The position numbers and the translations under genes were made by a program. Under the pieces are notes generated by a model, which did not search any database, was not told the DNA's origin, and saw only the letters and a list, made by a program, of their open reading frames with translations. From Arthrobacter sp. V1I9 (GTDB lineage Bacteria; Actinomycetota; Actinomycetes; Actinomycetales; Micrococcaceae), in NCBI RefSeq assembly GCF_030817075.1, contig NZ_JAUSYU010000001.1, forward strand, positions 1 through 64,000: a DNA stretch of 64,000 nt. Direction: 5' to 3'. This document shows positions 39,744 through 48,901 of this stretch, piece by piece. Position 1 is the first letter of the stretch, and every line of letters begins with the position of its first letter.

Positions 39744-42700
39744 ATGACCCACATTGCAATGGAGCCCGGAGTTGCGACGGGAACAGCGCAGACCGTCGAC
39801 GTCGATGTGCCGCAGGCGAAGGCATTGGCGAACGAAGCCGTCGCGCTGGTCCGCCACTGGCTGACTGAAGCGTCCAAGGTTCCCGTGGATGCGTCAGCAC
39901 AGCAGCTCGCCGGTGTGCTGAAGGACCCTAACGGCCTCGAATTCACCGTCGGCTTCGTCGACGGCGTGGTCCGTCCCGAAGACCTGAACGTCGCCGCCCG
40001 CAACCTCGCTGCACTGGCCCCTAAGGTCCCTGCGTTCCTGCCCTGGTACATGCGACGCGCGGTCCAGCTTGGCGGAACCATGGCTCCGGTCATGCCGCAC
40101 GTTGTTATCCCCATCGCCCGCAAGGTCCTGCGCGAAATGGTGGGCCACCTGATTGTGGACGCCACCGAGGCCAAGCTGGGCCCGGCGATCGCCAAAATCC
40201 GCAAGGACGGCATCAAGCTCAACGTCAACCTCCTCGGCGAGGCTGTCCTGGGTGAACACGAGGCGTCCCGCCGGCTCGAAGGCACACACACCCTGCTGGC
40301 CCGCCCTGACGTGGACTACGTTTCCATCAAGGTGTCCTCCACCGTGGCCCCGCACTCCGCCTGGGCCTTCGACGAAGCCGTGGAACACGTCGTCGAAAAG
40401 CTCACCCCGCTGTTTCAGCGCGCCAACTCCTTTGCCGCCGGCGGCGGCAAGGCCAAGTTCATCAACCTGGACATGGAGGAGTACAAGGACCTGGACATGA
40501 CCATCGCGGTCTTCACCAGAATCCTGGACAAGCCCGAGTTCAAGGACCTCGAGGCCGGCATCGTGCTCCAGGCGTACCTCCCGGACGCCCTTTCAGCCAT
40601 GATCCGCCTGCAGGACTGGGCCGCCGAGCGCCGCGCCCACGGCGGCGCCGCCATCAAGGTCCGCGTGGTCAAGGGCGCCAACCTGCCTATGGAGCAGGTG
40701 GAATCCTCACTCCATGACTGGCCGCTCGCCACCTGGGGCACCAAGCAGGATTCCGACACCAGCTACAAGAGCGTCATCAACTACGCCCTGCACCCGGAGC
40801 GCATCAAGAACATCCGGATCGGCGTGGCCGGGCACAACCTGTTCGACATCGCCTTCGCCTGGCTCCTGGCCAAGCAGCGCGGCATCGCGGACACCGCACA
40901 GCAGGGCATCGAGTTCGAGATGCTGCTGGGCATGGCCCAGGGCCAGGCCGAAGCCGTCAAGAAGGACGTCGGCTCGCTGCTGCTCTACACCCCGGTGGTG
41001 CACCCGGCCGAGTTCGACGTCGCCATCGCCTACCTGATCCGGCGCCTCGAAGAGGGGGCCAGCCAGGACAACTTCATGTCGGCGGTCTTCGAGCTGAGCG
41101 AAAACGAAGTCCTGTTCGAACGCGAGAAGCAGCGCTTCCTTGCTTCGCTGACAGCGCTGGACAACGCGATTCCGCCGGCCAACCGGCAGCAGAACCGCAG
41201 CCTGCCGCCGGTCCCGATGGCCCACAGCGGCTTCGAAAACACCCCGGACACCGACCCGTCCCTGCCTGCCAACCGGGACTGGGGCCGCGCCATCCTGGGA
41301 CGTGTTCCGTCCTCGACGCTGGGTAATGCTTCCGTTGCTGCAGCATCCATCAGTGACGAGGCCACCCTCAACACTGTGATTGCCGCCGCCGTCGAAAAGG
41401 GCAAAGCCTGGGGCAAGCTCTCCGGCGACGAGCGCGCGGAGATCCTGCACCGCGCCGGCGACGTCCTGGAGGCCCGCCGCGCGGACCTGCTCGAGGTCAT
41501 GGCCAGCGAAACCGGCAAGACCATCGACCAGGGCGATCCCGAGATCAGCGAAGCGGTGGACTTTGCCCACTACTACGCCGAGTCGGCCCGCAAGCTGGAC
41601 GAGGTCGACGGCGCCACGTTCGTCCCCGCCAAGCTCACCGTGGTCACTCCGCCGTGGAACTTCCCGGTTGCCATCCCGGCAGGATCCACCCTCGCAGCAC
41701 TTGCCGCCGGTTCCGCCGTCGTCATCAAGCCCGCCAAGCAGGCCGCCCGCAGCGGTGCGGTAATGGTGGAGGCGCTCTGGGAAGCCGGCGTGCCCCGCGA
41801 CGTGCTGACCATGGTTCAGCTCGGTGAGCGGGAACTCGGCAAGCAGCTGATTGCACACCCGGCCGTTGACCGCGTGATCCTCACCGGTGGCTATGAGACC
41901 GCTGAGTTGTTCAGGTCCTTCCGCCAGGACCTGCCGCTCCTCGCCGAGACCAGCGGCAAAAACGCCATCATCGTCACCCCCAGCGCCGACCTGGACCTCG
42001 CTGCCAAGGACGTTGCCTACTCCGCCTTCGGCCACGCCGGACAGAAGTGCTCCGCCGCCTCGCTGGTGATCCTGGTTGGCTCGGTGGCTAAATCCAAGCG
42101 GTTCCACAACCAGCTGATCGACGCCGTCACCTCCCTGAAGGTGGGCTACCCCGAGGATCCCACCAGCCAGATGGGCCCGATCATCGAGCCCGCGAACGGC
42201 AAGCTCCTCAACGCCCTCACCACCCTGGGCGACGGTGAAAACTGGGCCGTCGAACCGAAGAAGCTGGATGACACCGGCCGACTCTGGAGCCCCGGCGTTC
42301 GCAACGGCGTCAAGCGCGGTTCCTACTTCCACCTGACCGAATTCTTCGGACCGGTCCTGGGCGTGATGACCGCGGACACGCTGGAAGAGGCCATCGCCAT
42401 TCAGAACCAGATCGAGTACGGCCTCACCGCCGGCCTGCACTCCCTGAACTCGGAGGAGCTGGGCGTCTGGCTGGAGACCATCCAGGCCGGAAACCTGTAC
42501 GTGAACCGCGGCATCACCGGAGCCATCGTGCAGCGCCAGCCGTTCGGCGGCTGGAAGAAGTCGGCAGTGGGTGCGGGCACCAAGGCCGGCGGACCCAACT
42601 ACCTGGTGGGCCTGGGCGACTGGACTGCCGCCACGAGCACCGCCACGGCTGCTGTCACCCACCCGGGGGTCCGCCGGATCATCAACGCCGCCGGCGCCGC

Positions 42701-43259
42701 CCTGGAGCCTGCCGAACTTGAGTCCGTCCAGCGCGCCCTGGCATCCGACGCGAAGGCCTGGGCTGAGGAGTTCGGCGCGGCCAAGGACGTTTCGGGCCTC
42801 AGCGCGGAGCGCAACATCTTCCGGTACCGCAGCCTGCCGGTTACGGTACGGCTGTCCGAAGGTGCACCGCTCGCGCACCTGGTCCGGACCGTAGCAGCCG
42901 GCGTGCTGGCGGGATCGGAGCTGACGGTGTCCACCGCCGTCGAGCTTCCCGCCCAGCTGCGCCCGGTCCTCACCGCGCTGGATATCGACGTCAAGGTTGA
43001 GTCCGACGGCGAGTGGCTGGCTGCCGTTGGCCACCTCGCTTCTGCGGGCAAGCTTTCCGGCGCACGCATCCGCCTGATCGGCGGGAACCCCGCTGCCTTG
43101 GCGAAGACGACGGGCGGCCGTCCTGACCTTGCTGTCTATGCTCACCCGGTCACGGAGGCGGGCCGTGTGGAACTGCTGCCGTTCCTGCATGAACAGGCCG
43201 TCAGCATCACCGCGCACCGGTTCGGCACCCCGAACCACCTCTCGGACGCCCTGATCTAG
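39744..43259 (+). CDS. putA: bifunctional proline dehydrogenase / glutamate-semialdehyde dehydrogenase
   Basis: PutA converts proline to glutamate in two steps, with electrons passing through FAD to quinones and then NAD+. The 1171-residue chain has a proline dehydrogenase barrel (about residues 90-460; VVKGANLPMEQVE, LHPERIKNIRIGVAGHN). The aldehyde dehydrogenase (about 520-970) has LAETSGKNAI and the catalytic Cys in GHAGQKCSAAS. A C-terminal domain follows. It lacks the N-terminal ribbon-helix-helix of E. coli PutA, so regulation must be external, probably by the LysR protein encoded at 36840-37754. ATG at 39744, with a modest purine-rich site (GAGAAAAAGCC). A strong terminator follows. 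Confidence 0.96.
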   Translation: MTHIAMEPGVATGTAQTVDVDVPQAKALANEAVALVRHWLTEASKVPVDASAQQLAGVLKDPNGLEFTVGFVDGVVRPEDLNVAARNLAALAPKVPAFLPWYMRRAVQLGGTMAPVMPHVVIPIARKVLREMVGHLIVDATEAKLGPAIAKIRKDGIKLNVNLLGEAVLGEHEASRRLEGTHTLLARPDVDYVSIKVSSTVAPHSAWAFDEAVEHVVEKLTPLFQRANSFAAGGGKAKFINLDMEEYKDLDMTIAVFTRILDKPEFKDLEAGIVLQAYLPDALSAMIRLQDWAAERRAHGGAAIKVRVVKGANLPMEQVESSLHDWPLATWGTKQDSDTSYKSVINYALHPERIKNIRIGVAGHNLFDIAFAWLLAKQRGIADTAQQGIEFEMLLGMAQGQAEAVKKDVGSLLLYTPVVHPAEFDVAIAYLIRRLEEGASQDNFMSAVFELSENEVLFEREKQRFLASLTALDNAIPPANRQQNRSLPPVPMAHSGFENTPDTDPSLPANRDWGRAILGRVPSSTLGNASVAAASISDEATLNTVIAAAVEKGKAWGKLSGDERAEILHRAGDVLEARRADLLEVMASETGKTIDQGDPEISEAVDFAHYYAESARKLDEVDGATFVPAKLTVVTPPWNFPVAIPAGSTLAALAAGSAVVIKPAKQAARSGAVMVEALWEAGVPRDVLTMVQLGERELGKQLIAHPAVDRVILTGGYETAELFRSFRQDLPLLAETSGKNAIIVTPSADLDLAAKDVAYSAFGHAGQKCSAASLVILVGSVAKSKRFHNQLIDAVTSLKVGYPEDPTSQMGPIIEPANGKLLNALTTLGDGENWAVEPKKLDDTGRLWSPGVRNGVKRGSYFHLTEFFGPVLGVMTADTLEEAIAIQNQIEYGLTAGLHSLNSEELGVWLETIQAGNLYVNRGITGAIVQRQPFGGWKKSAVGAGTKAGGPNYLVGLGDWTAATSTATAAVTHPGVRRIINAAGAALEPAELESVQRALASDAKAWAEEFGAAKDVSGLSAERNIFRYRSLPVTVRLSEGAPLAHLVRTVAAGVLAGSELTVSTAVELPAQLRPVLTALDIDVKVESDGEWLAAVGHLASAGKLSGARIRLIGGNPAALAKTTGGRPDLAVYAHPVTEAGRVELLPFLHEQAVSITAHRFGTPNHLSDALI

Positions 43260-43283
43260 CTTCGTTCCCTGCATAACAAAGCG

Positions 43284-43324
43284 GAAGGCCGGGCGGTCAC
43301 CTTTATGGTGACCGCCCGGCCTTC
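43284..43324 (+). terminator. terminator of putA (bidirectional)
   Basis: A perfect 18-bp stem (43284-43301 with 43307-43324, arm GAAGGCCGGGCGGTCACC) with a 5-base loop lies between putA and a convergent gene. Confidence 0.95.
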
Positions 43325-43347
43325 GTTGTACTGCTGGTCGGCAGTCC

Positions 43348-43665
43348 TCAGCCCAGGTACCAACCTGGCGGTGACCAGGTCACGGGCACGCTGTGGGCGG
43401 AAAACTGCTCGCAGCGTGTGCAGGTGTAGGCGGCTTCGCCCAGGGAAGCGACGGAACCGTCGCGCCGGTATGTCGGCGGAATGAAGGACTCCAGGTAGAT
43501 GAACTCGTCCGTGCGGCACTTGTCGCAGGTGGGCTTGCCCACGTATCCGGAGTCCGTCGTGGCCAGCCCGGAGCCAAGGTTGGAACGGCGGGTGGCTTGG
43601 GGCCGTGCAGTGTTATGCGGGCGGGCATGTGCAGAGCTGAGATGGGTGTTCTTGGCTGTCGTCAT
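43348..43665 (-). CDS. small zinc-ribbon-like protein
   Basis: The 105-residue protein has two CxxC pairs: CDKC (about residue 45) and CTRC (about residue 80), arranged as in zinc ribbons. Between them lies a short Tyr/Phe-rich stretch (TDEFIYLESFIPPTY). ATG at 43665 (MTTAKNTHLS) was chosen over an open frame from 43755 that has no ribosome site. I know no function. It is a single gene convergent with putA. Confidence 0.75.
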   Translation of the reverse strand: MTTAKNTHLSSAHARPHNTARPQATRRSNLGSGLATTDSGYVGKPTCDKCRTDEFIYLESFIPPTYRRDGSVASLGEAAYTCTRCEQFSAHSVPVTWSPPGWYLG

Positions 43666-43841
43666 TGGCTGCCTGTCCCGAGCACGCAACTTGGTAGGCG
43701 GGGCGCACTCGTATTGAAGAACTGGCCAGCTGCTTGACCATGGGAAAACCAGCATAGGTTATGCGTGCTTCCGGCATCAATGGAGAACGGGTTGTCTTCC
43801 CTCCTCAGCGTCCCCCGGCTTGGGGTGCTCCGGCCGCGGCC

Positions 43842-44696
43842 TCAGGCAGGCCGGTTGATGGTCCTGCCCACGATGGACTGCGTCAGTGCGTCGATCACCT
43901 CGGAGTTGGCCAAGGGGTTGCGGATCAGGGTGAAGTCCACGTCACCTACTGCCGGCAGGTCAAAGCGCCGCGTGATGATCTTCAGGTCGTCGGGGACCAG
44001 GGAGGAGGGCATCACCGCGACCCCGATGCCCGCCCGGACGGCGGCCAGGACGCCGCTGATCTGCCGCGTGGTGCAGGTGATGCGCCAGGTCCTGCCGTGG
44101 GACTCCAACGCATCGATGGCGAGTTTGCGGCTCAGGCTGGGCGAGGGGTAGGCGATCAGCGGGACCGGCGCGCCTGGTTCCAGCACGGTCTGTTCCTGGC
44201 CCACCCAGGAGAAGGAGTCATGCTGGACCACCGTGCCGTCCTTGGCGCCGGCCACCCATTTCACAAACACGAGGTCCAGCTGGCCTGCATTGAGTTTCCG
44301 GTACAGCTGGTCACTCTGCCCGACCGTGAGCTCCAGGTTGATCTGCGGATAGATCTGGCGGAATTCGCGAAGGATGCGTGGGAGCCCGGTGATGGCGAGG
44401 TCATCAGCGGTACCGAACCGTAGCCTACCGCGCATGGCAGAGCCGGAGAAGTACCGCGCTGCGGCGTCGTGGGCGGAGAGGATGTTCCGCGCAAACCCGG
44501 CCATCGCGTCGCCGTTGTCCGTCAGCCTGACGTCGCGGGTATCCCTGGTGATAAGCACCCGCTTCGCGGCCGTTTCCAGCTTGCGGACGTGCTGGCTGAT
44601 GGTGGGCTGGGCCAGGCCCAACCGCTCCGCCGCCTTGGTGAAGCTCAGGGTTTCGGCGACCGCCAGGAAGGAGCGCAGCTGGGCTGGTTCAAACAC
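43842..44696 (-). CDS. LysR-family transcriptional regulator
   Basis: The LTTR of about 284 residues has the N-terminal helix-turn-helix FEPAQLRSFLAVAETLSFTKAAERLGLAQPTISQHVRKLE, then an effector domain (LRFGTADDLAITGLPRIL). The GTG at 44696 was chosen because CCGGAG lies 5 bases upstream and the family usually begins with this FEPAQL block. An ATG at 44785 would extend it into the promoter. It is divergent from an MFS gene, with an operator-like dyad between them, so it likely controls that exporter and itself. Confidence 0.9.
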   Translation of the reverse strand: MFEPAQLRSFLAVAETLSFTKAAERLGLAQPTISQHVRKLETAAKRVLITRDTRDVRLTDNGDAMAGFARNILSAHDAAARYFSGSAMRGRLRFGTADDLAITGLPRILREFRQIYPQINLELTVGQSDQLYRKLNAGQLDLVFVKWVAGAKDGTVVQHDSFSWVGQEQTVLEPGAPVPLIAYPSPSLSRKLAIDALESHGRTWRITCTTRQISGVLAAVRAGIGVAVMPSSLVPDDLKIITRRFDLPAVGDVDFTLIRNPLANSEVIDALTQSIVGRTINRPA

Positions 44697-44743
44697 TTTG
44701 ACTCCGGTGGCAAGGGGCGGGCGACGGGCAATGATGTTCTCAT

Positions 44744-44758
44744 ATTGCGGTTTGCAAT
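44744..44758. promoter_or_regulatory. putative LTTR operator before the MFS gene
   Basis: ATTGC-GGTTT-GCAAT is a perfect 5-bp dyad in the divergent LysR/MFS region. A -10-like TACAAT lies at 44771-44776, so the dyad overlaps the -35 region of the MFS promoter. LTTR sites commonly have this T-N11-A form. Confidence 0.6.
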
Positions 44759-44850
44759 GCGAGTTATAGCTACAATACGGCTCCATAATGACCTGCACCC
44801 AGCCTAGCGTTAACCACATCCCGGACCGACCGCAATTTGAGGACACTCCT

Positions 44851-46230
44851 GTGGCACCCCCACCGCCTTCATCGGCAACCATCACCCAGCCCGTTGTTGA
44901 CTTAGCCGCCTCCGCACCGCGGGACCACCAGACCCAACCCCTCGCCGTCGTGCCTGAACACCTTCCGTGGAAACACACCTTCATCTCGCTGAAGGTCCCC
45001 AACTTCCGGATCTTCGCGATCGGGCACTTCATAGCTGTCGTCGCCATCTGGATGCAGCGGATAGCCCAGGACTGGATGGTCCTGCAGCTTTCCGGATCGG
45101 TGACGGCCGTGGGGATCACCGTGGCGCTGCAGTTCCTGCCTTCCCTGCTGCTGGGACCCTGGGGCGGCATGGTGGCGGACAGGTTCGCCAAACGGAAGAT
45201 CCTGATCCTCTGCCAGAGCATGGCCGCGATTCTGGCCGCCGCGCTCGCGGTTCTTGCGCTGACCGGCGCCGTTGAGGCCTGGCACGTCTACCTGATCGCC
45301 CTGGTCCTCGGTTTGGTGACCGTGCTGGATCAGCCGGCCCGGCAGGTGTTCGTCAATGAACTCGTGGGTCCGAAGTACCTGCGCAATGCGATCAGTGTCA
45401 ACTCCACCACGTTCCAACTAGGCGGCCTGATCGGTCCCGCCCTCGCCGGCTGGCTGCTCACCGCGGTGGGGGCAGGGTGGGCATTCGCCGGCAACGCCGC
45501 CGCCTGTTGTTCAACGGTGGCCATGCTCCTGATCCTGCGGAAGGACCAGCTGCATGTCAGCACCCCGGCCCCCAAGAGCAAGGGCATGCTCCGGGAGGGA
45601 CTCCGCTACGCCCTCAGCAAGCCCACCATCTACTGGCCGTGGCTGATGGCCGGATTCATTGCGGTGTTTGCGATGAGCCTGCCGGTAGTGCTGGCTGCTT
45701 TCGCCGATCACGTCTTTGACGTCGGCGCCGGCGGCTACGGGCTGCTGAATGCCCTCGTGGCTCTCGGCGCGTTAGCGGGAGCGGTGGCGTCCACCCGGCG
45801 CCGCCAGTTGAGGCTCCGCTCCGTGGTGTTCTGCGCCGGTATGTACGGAGTCATGCTCTGCCTTGCGGCCCTGGCGCCGTCGATGCCGGTGTTCGGGGCG
45901 GTGATGGTGCTGTCCGGATTCTGGTGCCTGATGTTCCTGACGGGTTCCAACCAGCTTGTCCAGGTGAGCTCGAACCTCAGTATTCGTGGCCGGGTCATGA
46001 GCCTGTACATCATGGTGCTGATCGGCGGCCAGGCGATCGGCGGGCCGATGCTCGGTTGGCTCTCGGAGCACGCCAGCCCGCACGTGGCCTTGCTGGTTGC
46101 CGGGGGAGTCCCGGCGCTCGCTGCCCTGACCGTCGCCGTCGTCCTTGCCCGGAAAGGCTCGCTGCTGCTCAGGGTGGATTTGAAGGACCGGCGCCGTCCG
46201 GTGCAGATCGCGCGCCGGGCCGCGGCTTAG
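44851..46230 (+). CDS. MFS transporter, 12-TM (DHA3/EntS-like)
   Basis: The major-facilitator protein has about 459 residues. After a Pro/Ala-rich tail, helix 1 begins near VPNFRIFAIGHFIAVVAIWMQRIAQDWMVL, and the A-motif-like loop is GGMVADRFAKRKIL. LDQPARQVFVNELVGPKYLRNAISVNSTTFQLGG is typical of the EntS/MefA-like DHA3 exporters. GTG at 44851 follows GAGGACACTCCT. An ATG at 44788 would add 21 residues but lies only about 6 bases after the predicted transcription start. It is an export pump of unknown cargo, likely governed by the divergent LysR. Confidence 0.9.
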   Translation: MAPPPPSSATITQPVVDLAASAPRDHQTQPLAVVPEHLPWKHTFISLKVPNFRIFAIGHFIAVVAIWMQRIAQDWMVLQLSGSVTAVGITVALQFLPSLLLGPWGGMVADRFAKRKILILCQSMAAILAAALAVLALTGAVEAWHVYLIALVLGLVTVLDQPARQVFVNELVGPKYLRNAISVNSTTFQLGGLIGPALAGWLLTAVGAGWAFAGNAAACCSTVAMLLILRKDQLHVSTPAPKSKGMLREGLRYALSKPTIYWPWLMAGFIAVFAMSLPVVLAAFADHVFDVGAGGYGLLNALVALGALAGAVASTRRRQLRLRSVVFCAGMYGVMLCLAALAPSMPVFGAVMVLSGFWCLMFLTGSNQLVQVSSNLSIRGRVMSLYIMVLIGGQAIGGPMLGWLSEHASPHVALLVAGGVPALAALTVAVVLARKGSLLLRVDLKDRRRPVQIARRAAA

Positions 46231-46248
46231 CGGCTGCGAGGCGAAGGT

Positions 46249-46322
46249 TGGAGCGGCTGACGGGAATCGAACCCGCGTATCAAGCTTGGGAAGCTAGCGC
46301 TCTACCATTGAGCTACAGCCGC
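46249..46322 (-). tRNA. tRNA-Gly (anticodon CCC)
   Basis: On the minus strand GCGGCTG (46322-46316) pairs with CAGCCGC (46259-46253). The D arm is GCTCAATGGTAGAGC, and the anticodon loop is TTCCCAA with CCC. The T arm contains GGTTCGATTCC, and CCA is encoded (46251-46249). The anticodon stem has one T-T mismatch. Confidence 0.95.
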
Positions 46323-46556
46323 ATGACCCCGTTTCAGGGGCAGAACATAGCTTAGCGCAGAAGTGGCAGCTGGCCGCCCAAGCGAAGGGGCGGGCCGGCC
46401 GTGTCCGGTCACCTGAGCGTCATCCAATAACTCTTCAATAACGTACCGGGTTCGGGCTAGGTAGGGGTGGGGGAGCGCGGGCTAACCTGTTCCGGGTAGC
46501 TGCAGAGCCGGGGGGTGCAGCTGCTGGCCGGTAGACGTCAACCAGGAAAGATCCCG

Positions 46557-47018
46557 ATGGCATTCGCAGAGCATGAGGTCCTCATTCAGCGCGATGCCAT
46601 GGCCGTCTACCTGTACTTGCTTGATGCTACGAACCTTCCGCTGTGGCGTGACGGGGTCCGTAGCGTCAAACTGCTCAAAGGTTCTGCCGGAACCAAGGGC
46701 GCCGTGTATAGGAAAATGGTGGCAGGGCGTTCCGGGCTGAGCATTCCGGCCGATCTGGAGATCACGGAGGCAAGGCCAGGCGCCGAGATCCAGTTCCGGG
46801 TCACTTCCGGCCTGGGCCGCCGCGTGGGGGGTTACTACCTCAGCTCCGAACCTTCGGGGACCCGCGTCCGCTTTGCCCTCGAAGTCTGGCCGGAGGGCCG
46901 CCTGGCCTTCCTGCACAGGCTCGGGTTCCTGAGCAGGATGGCCCAGCGGAACCTCAGCTCCGAGGTAGCCCAACTGGACCGCCTGGAGGACGTCATGGAG
47001 CTCCAGCCGGCAATCTAG
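46557..47018 (+). CDS. SRPBCC-family (polyketide cyclase-like) protein
   Basis: The 153-residue protein has the helix-grip fold of the SRPBCC/START-like superfamily: an N-terminal EHEVLIQRDAMAVYLYLLDATNLPLWRDGV, a beta-rich core and a C-terminal helix. Members bind hydrophobic ligands, and the ligand is not predictable. ATG at 46557 follows CCAGGAAAGATCCCG, and an earlier frame start at 46515 lacks a ribosome site. It is convergent with a secreted-protein gene only 4 bases away, with no hairpin between. Confidence 0.85.
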   Translation: MAFAEHEVLIQRDAMAVYLYLLDATNLPLWRDGVRSVKLLKGSAGTKGAVYRKMVAGRSGLSIPADLEITEARPGAEIQFRVTSGLGRRVGGYYLSSEPSGTRVRFALEVWPEGRLAFLHRLGFLSRMAQRNLSSEVAQLDRLEDVMELQPAI

Positions 47019-47022
47019 GCTC

Positions 47023-48768
47023 CTACTGGGCCAGCCGCTGCCCCGCCCACGGGCCGGGAATGTTCGACGGCGACGCAAGGCTTCCGGCGGTCAGGTCCCA
47101 GTACTGCACCACGTCAGACGCCCGGCGCAGCGCCACTCCGGTGGAGTTAAGCGAGGTGACGTCCCGCAGCGGCCGAACGCCGGTGACGTCGCCCCAGCCC
47201 GTGGCAACGGTAGCCCTGGCCTCGGCGCGAAGGGAGGTGGTGCCCCAGCCGCGGTGGAGCTGGACTGACCCGTCCGTCCGTACCGCCAGGATGTCCTGGA
47301 ACCCGTCGGCGTCGTAATCCACCATGGACAGCTTCCGGGCGGTGCCGATGTTGCCGATCGTTGCACGGGCGGAAAGATCTCCCAGGCCAGTATTGGGATA
47401 CAGGTACAGGTTTCCGGCGCCGTCAAGGGCCAGAAGCTGGGGGAGCCTGTTGTTGGCGCACCACCCGCCCACTGCGAGGGTCAAGGGCTGCCATCCGCTG
47501 CTTCCAAGCGTCGCCGGCACGTGGAATCCCCCGGCCGCAATCCCCCGGTGCAGGGTCAGCTTGCCGTCATTCCATTGCGTCAGGACGTCGTACGCGCCGT
47601 CGCGGTCCCAGTCGGTGGTGAAGACTTCCTTGGCACCTGCGAACCCTGACCCGATCACCTTGCTCGCGGCATAAGTGCGCGCACCGGTGGATGCCCGCGA
47701 GAGCAACTGCCCTGCGGAGTCGATGGTCACCAGGTCGCCTGGCCCCTTGATGGCTGCGGCAGAAAGGTCCAAAGTGGGCGGCATGTGCTTGACGGAAGCA
47801 TCGCACATGGTTGGCGCCGGCGGCGGGAACGCGCCGCCCGACCCTGCTCCGCCCGGGGAGTTGAGCGTGCCGGCCGGCAGCGTGGTGTAGCCAAAGAAGT
47901 TCACGACGCCCCAGATGGTGTACTGGCTGTTGGTATACGAGATTCCGGCGCCCATGACGTTGAAACGCGGATCAATCAGCATGGCGTTGTGGCCGGGAGA
48001 GCCCTTCCACCACTCCACCAGTTGTGCAGCGTCCCGGTCGGTGCGGATGGCAATGACCTCGCCGGCACCGTTGTTGGGACTCATGGCCCGGGGGTCAGTC
48101 CAAAAATTGGCTCGGTGTTCGATGACTTCCCGTGAGGCAATGCTGTTGGACCATTCCTGCGCCAGCCCTGCCACCGTGGGGTGGTACTTCACCGGATTCA
48201 GGCCCTTGGACGCCCGGTATTCATTGATTCTGTTGAACACTGTGAGAACAGCGGCGGCGTTGCTGTCCGGAACCAGGGCCTCCGGCGCGGGCAGGGCAGC
48301 AGCAGACTCGGGGGCTGCAAGGCGCTGGGGCGAGGGGGCCGATTCCCCGTCCGGCCCCCAGAGCGGGGGAATCGACGGAACCTCGGGGGCGTGTGCTTCT
48401 TCTGCCGGGGCGGCCGGCGTTGGTGCAGGCGGGGCCACTGCCTCTGCCGCGGGAATCGCAGCTGCTGGGTCCGTTCCGGCGCCCGCTGCTGCAGCAGATG
48501 ATACCGGTGTTGCAGCGGGTGACGCCGGTGATGCCGGACGTATATCTGGTTCCACGGCGGGGTTGAGCCCGGACGCAACTGCGCTGTCGCTTGAGGAGGC
48601 ACCGCCGTCGTCGTTCACACTGGCCGGGCCCAGCGTGACGCCGCGCGGGCTTGCCGCGCTCGCGGCCTGGCTCACAGCGACCGGCAAGGGGGCTGTACCA
48701 ACGGACGAGGAAACCAGCGCCAATGCGCAGAGCACGCCAATAAACGTGGGCGCGACCAATCTATTCAC
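47023..48768 (-). CDS. secreted CAP-domain protein with FG-GAP/VCBS repeats
   Basis: The 581-residue exported protein has a signal peptide (about residues 1-38) and an Ala/Pro/Ser-rich linker to about residue 170. A CAP/SCP domain follows (about 175-305), with VFNRINEYRASKGLNPVKYHP, HNAMLIDPRFNVMGAGISY and WGVVNFFGY. The C-terminus has FG-GAP/VCBS-like repeats carrying calcium-loop motifs DWDRDGAYD and DYDADGFQD. The combination suggests a cell-surface or extracellular role, perhaps adhesion or ligand binding, and no enzyme activity can be claimed. GTG at 48768 follows GGGGATGTT. It is divergent from dcd. Confidence 0.88.
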   Translation of the reverse strand: MNRLVAPTFIGVLCALALVSSSVGTAPLPVAVSQAASAASPRGVTLGPASVNDDGGASSSDSAVASGLNPAVEPDIRPASPASPAATPVSSAAAAGAGTDPAAAIPAAEAVAPPAPTPAAPAEEAHAPEVPSIPPLWGPDGESAPSPQRLAAPESAAALPAPEALVPDSNAAAVLTVFNRINEYRASKGLNPVKYHPTVAGLAQEWSNSIASREVIEHRANFWTDPRAMSPNNGAGEVIAIRTDRDAAQLVEWWKGSPGHNAMLIDPRFNVMGAGISYTNSQYTIWGVVNFFGYTTLPAGTLNSPGGAGSGGAFPPPAPTMCDASVKHMPPTLDLSAAAIKGPGDLVTIDSAGQLLSRASTGARTYAASKVIGSGFAGAKEVFTTDWDRDGAYDVLTQWNDGKLTLHRGIAAGGFHVPATLGSSGWQPLTLAVGGWCANNRLPQLLALDGAGNLYLYPNTGLGDLSARATIGNIGTARKLSMVDYDADGFQDILAVRTDGSVQLHRGWGTTSLRAEARATVATGWGDVTGVRPLRDVTSLNSTGVALRRASDVVQYWDLTAGSLASPSNIPGPWAGQRLAQ

Positions 48769-48871
48769 AACATCCCCAGCTCTGTTGGGCCATCCGGGAG
48801 ACCATCCGGCGCCTGAATCACTGAGGCAACACTAGTCCCACCAGGCCACAGGAACAACGAAAGAATGTGGC

Positions 48872-48880
48872 TGTGGATAA
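48872..48880 (-). promoter_or_regulatory. DnaA box-like nonamer before dcd
   Basis: TGTGGATAA is the exact complement of the TTATCCACA DnaA box. It is a single copy 22 bases before the dcd start, between divergent genes. A lone copy is not an origin. It could tie dNTP synthesis to replication, or be chance. Confidence 0.45.
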
Positions 48881-48901
48881 CCGATACGGTAATTTGGGAC
48901 G

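Noticed and set aside
40707..43274. An 855-codon open frame opposite putA
   Set aside because: It is antisense to a clear bifunctional enzyme, its composition is typical of a shadow frame, and it has no ribosome site.
48872..48880. Replication origin near dcd
   Set aside because: There is only one DnaA box, with no cluster, no AT-rich unwinding region and no dnaA or dnaN nearby.
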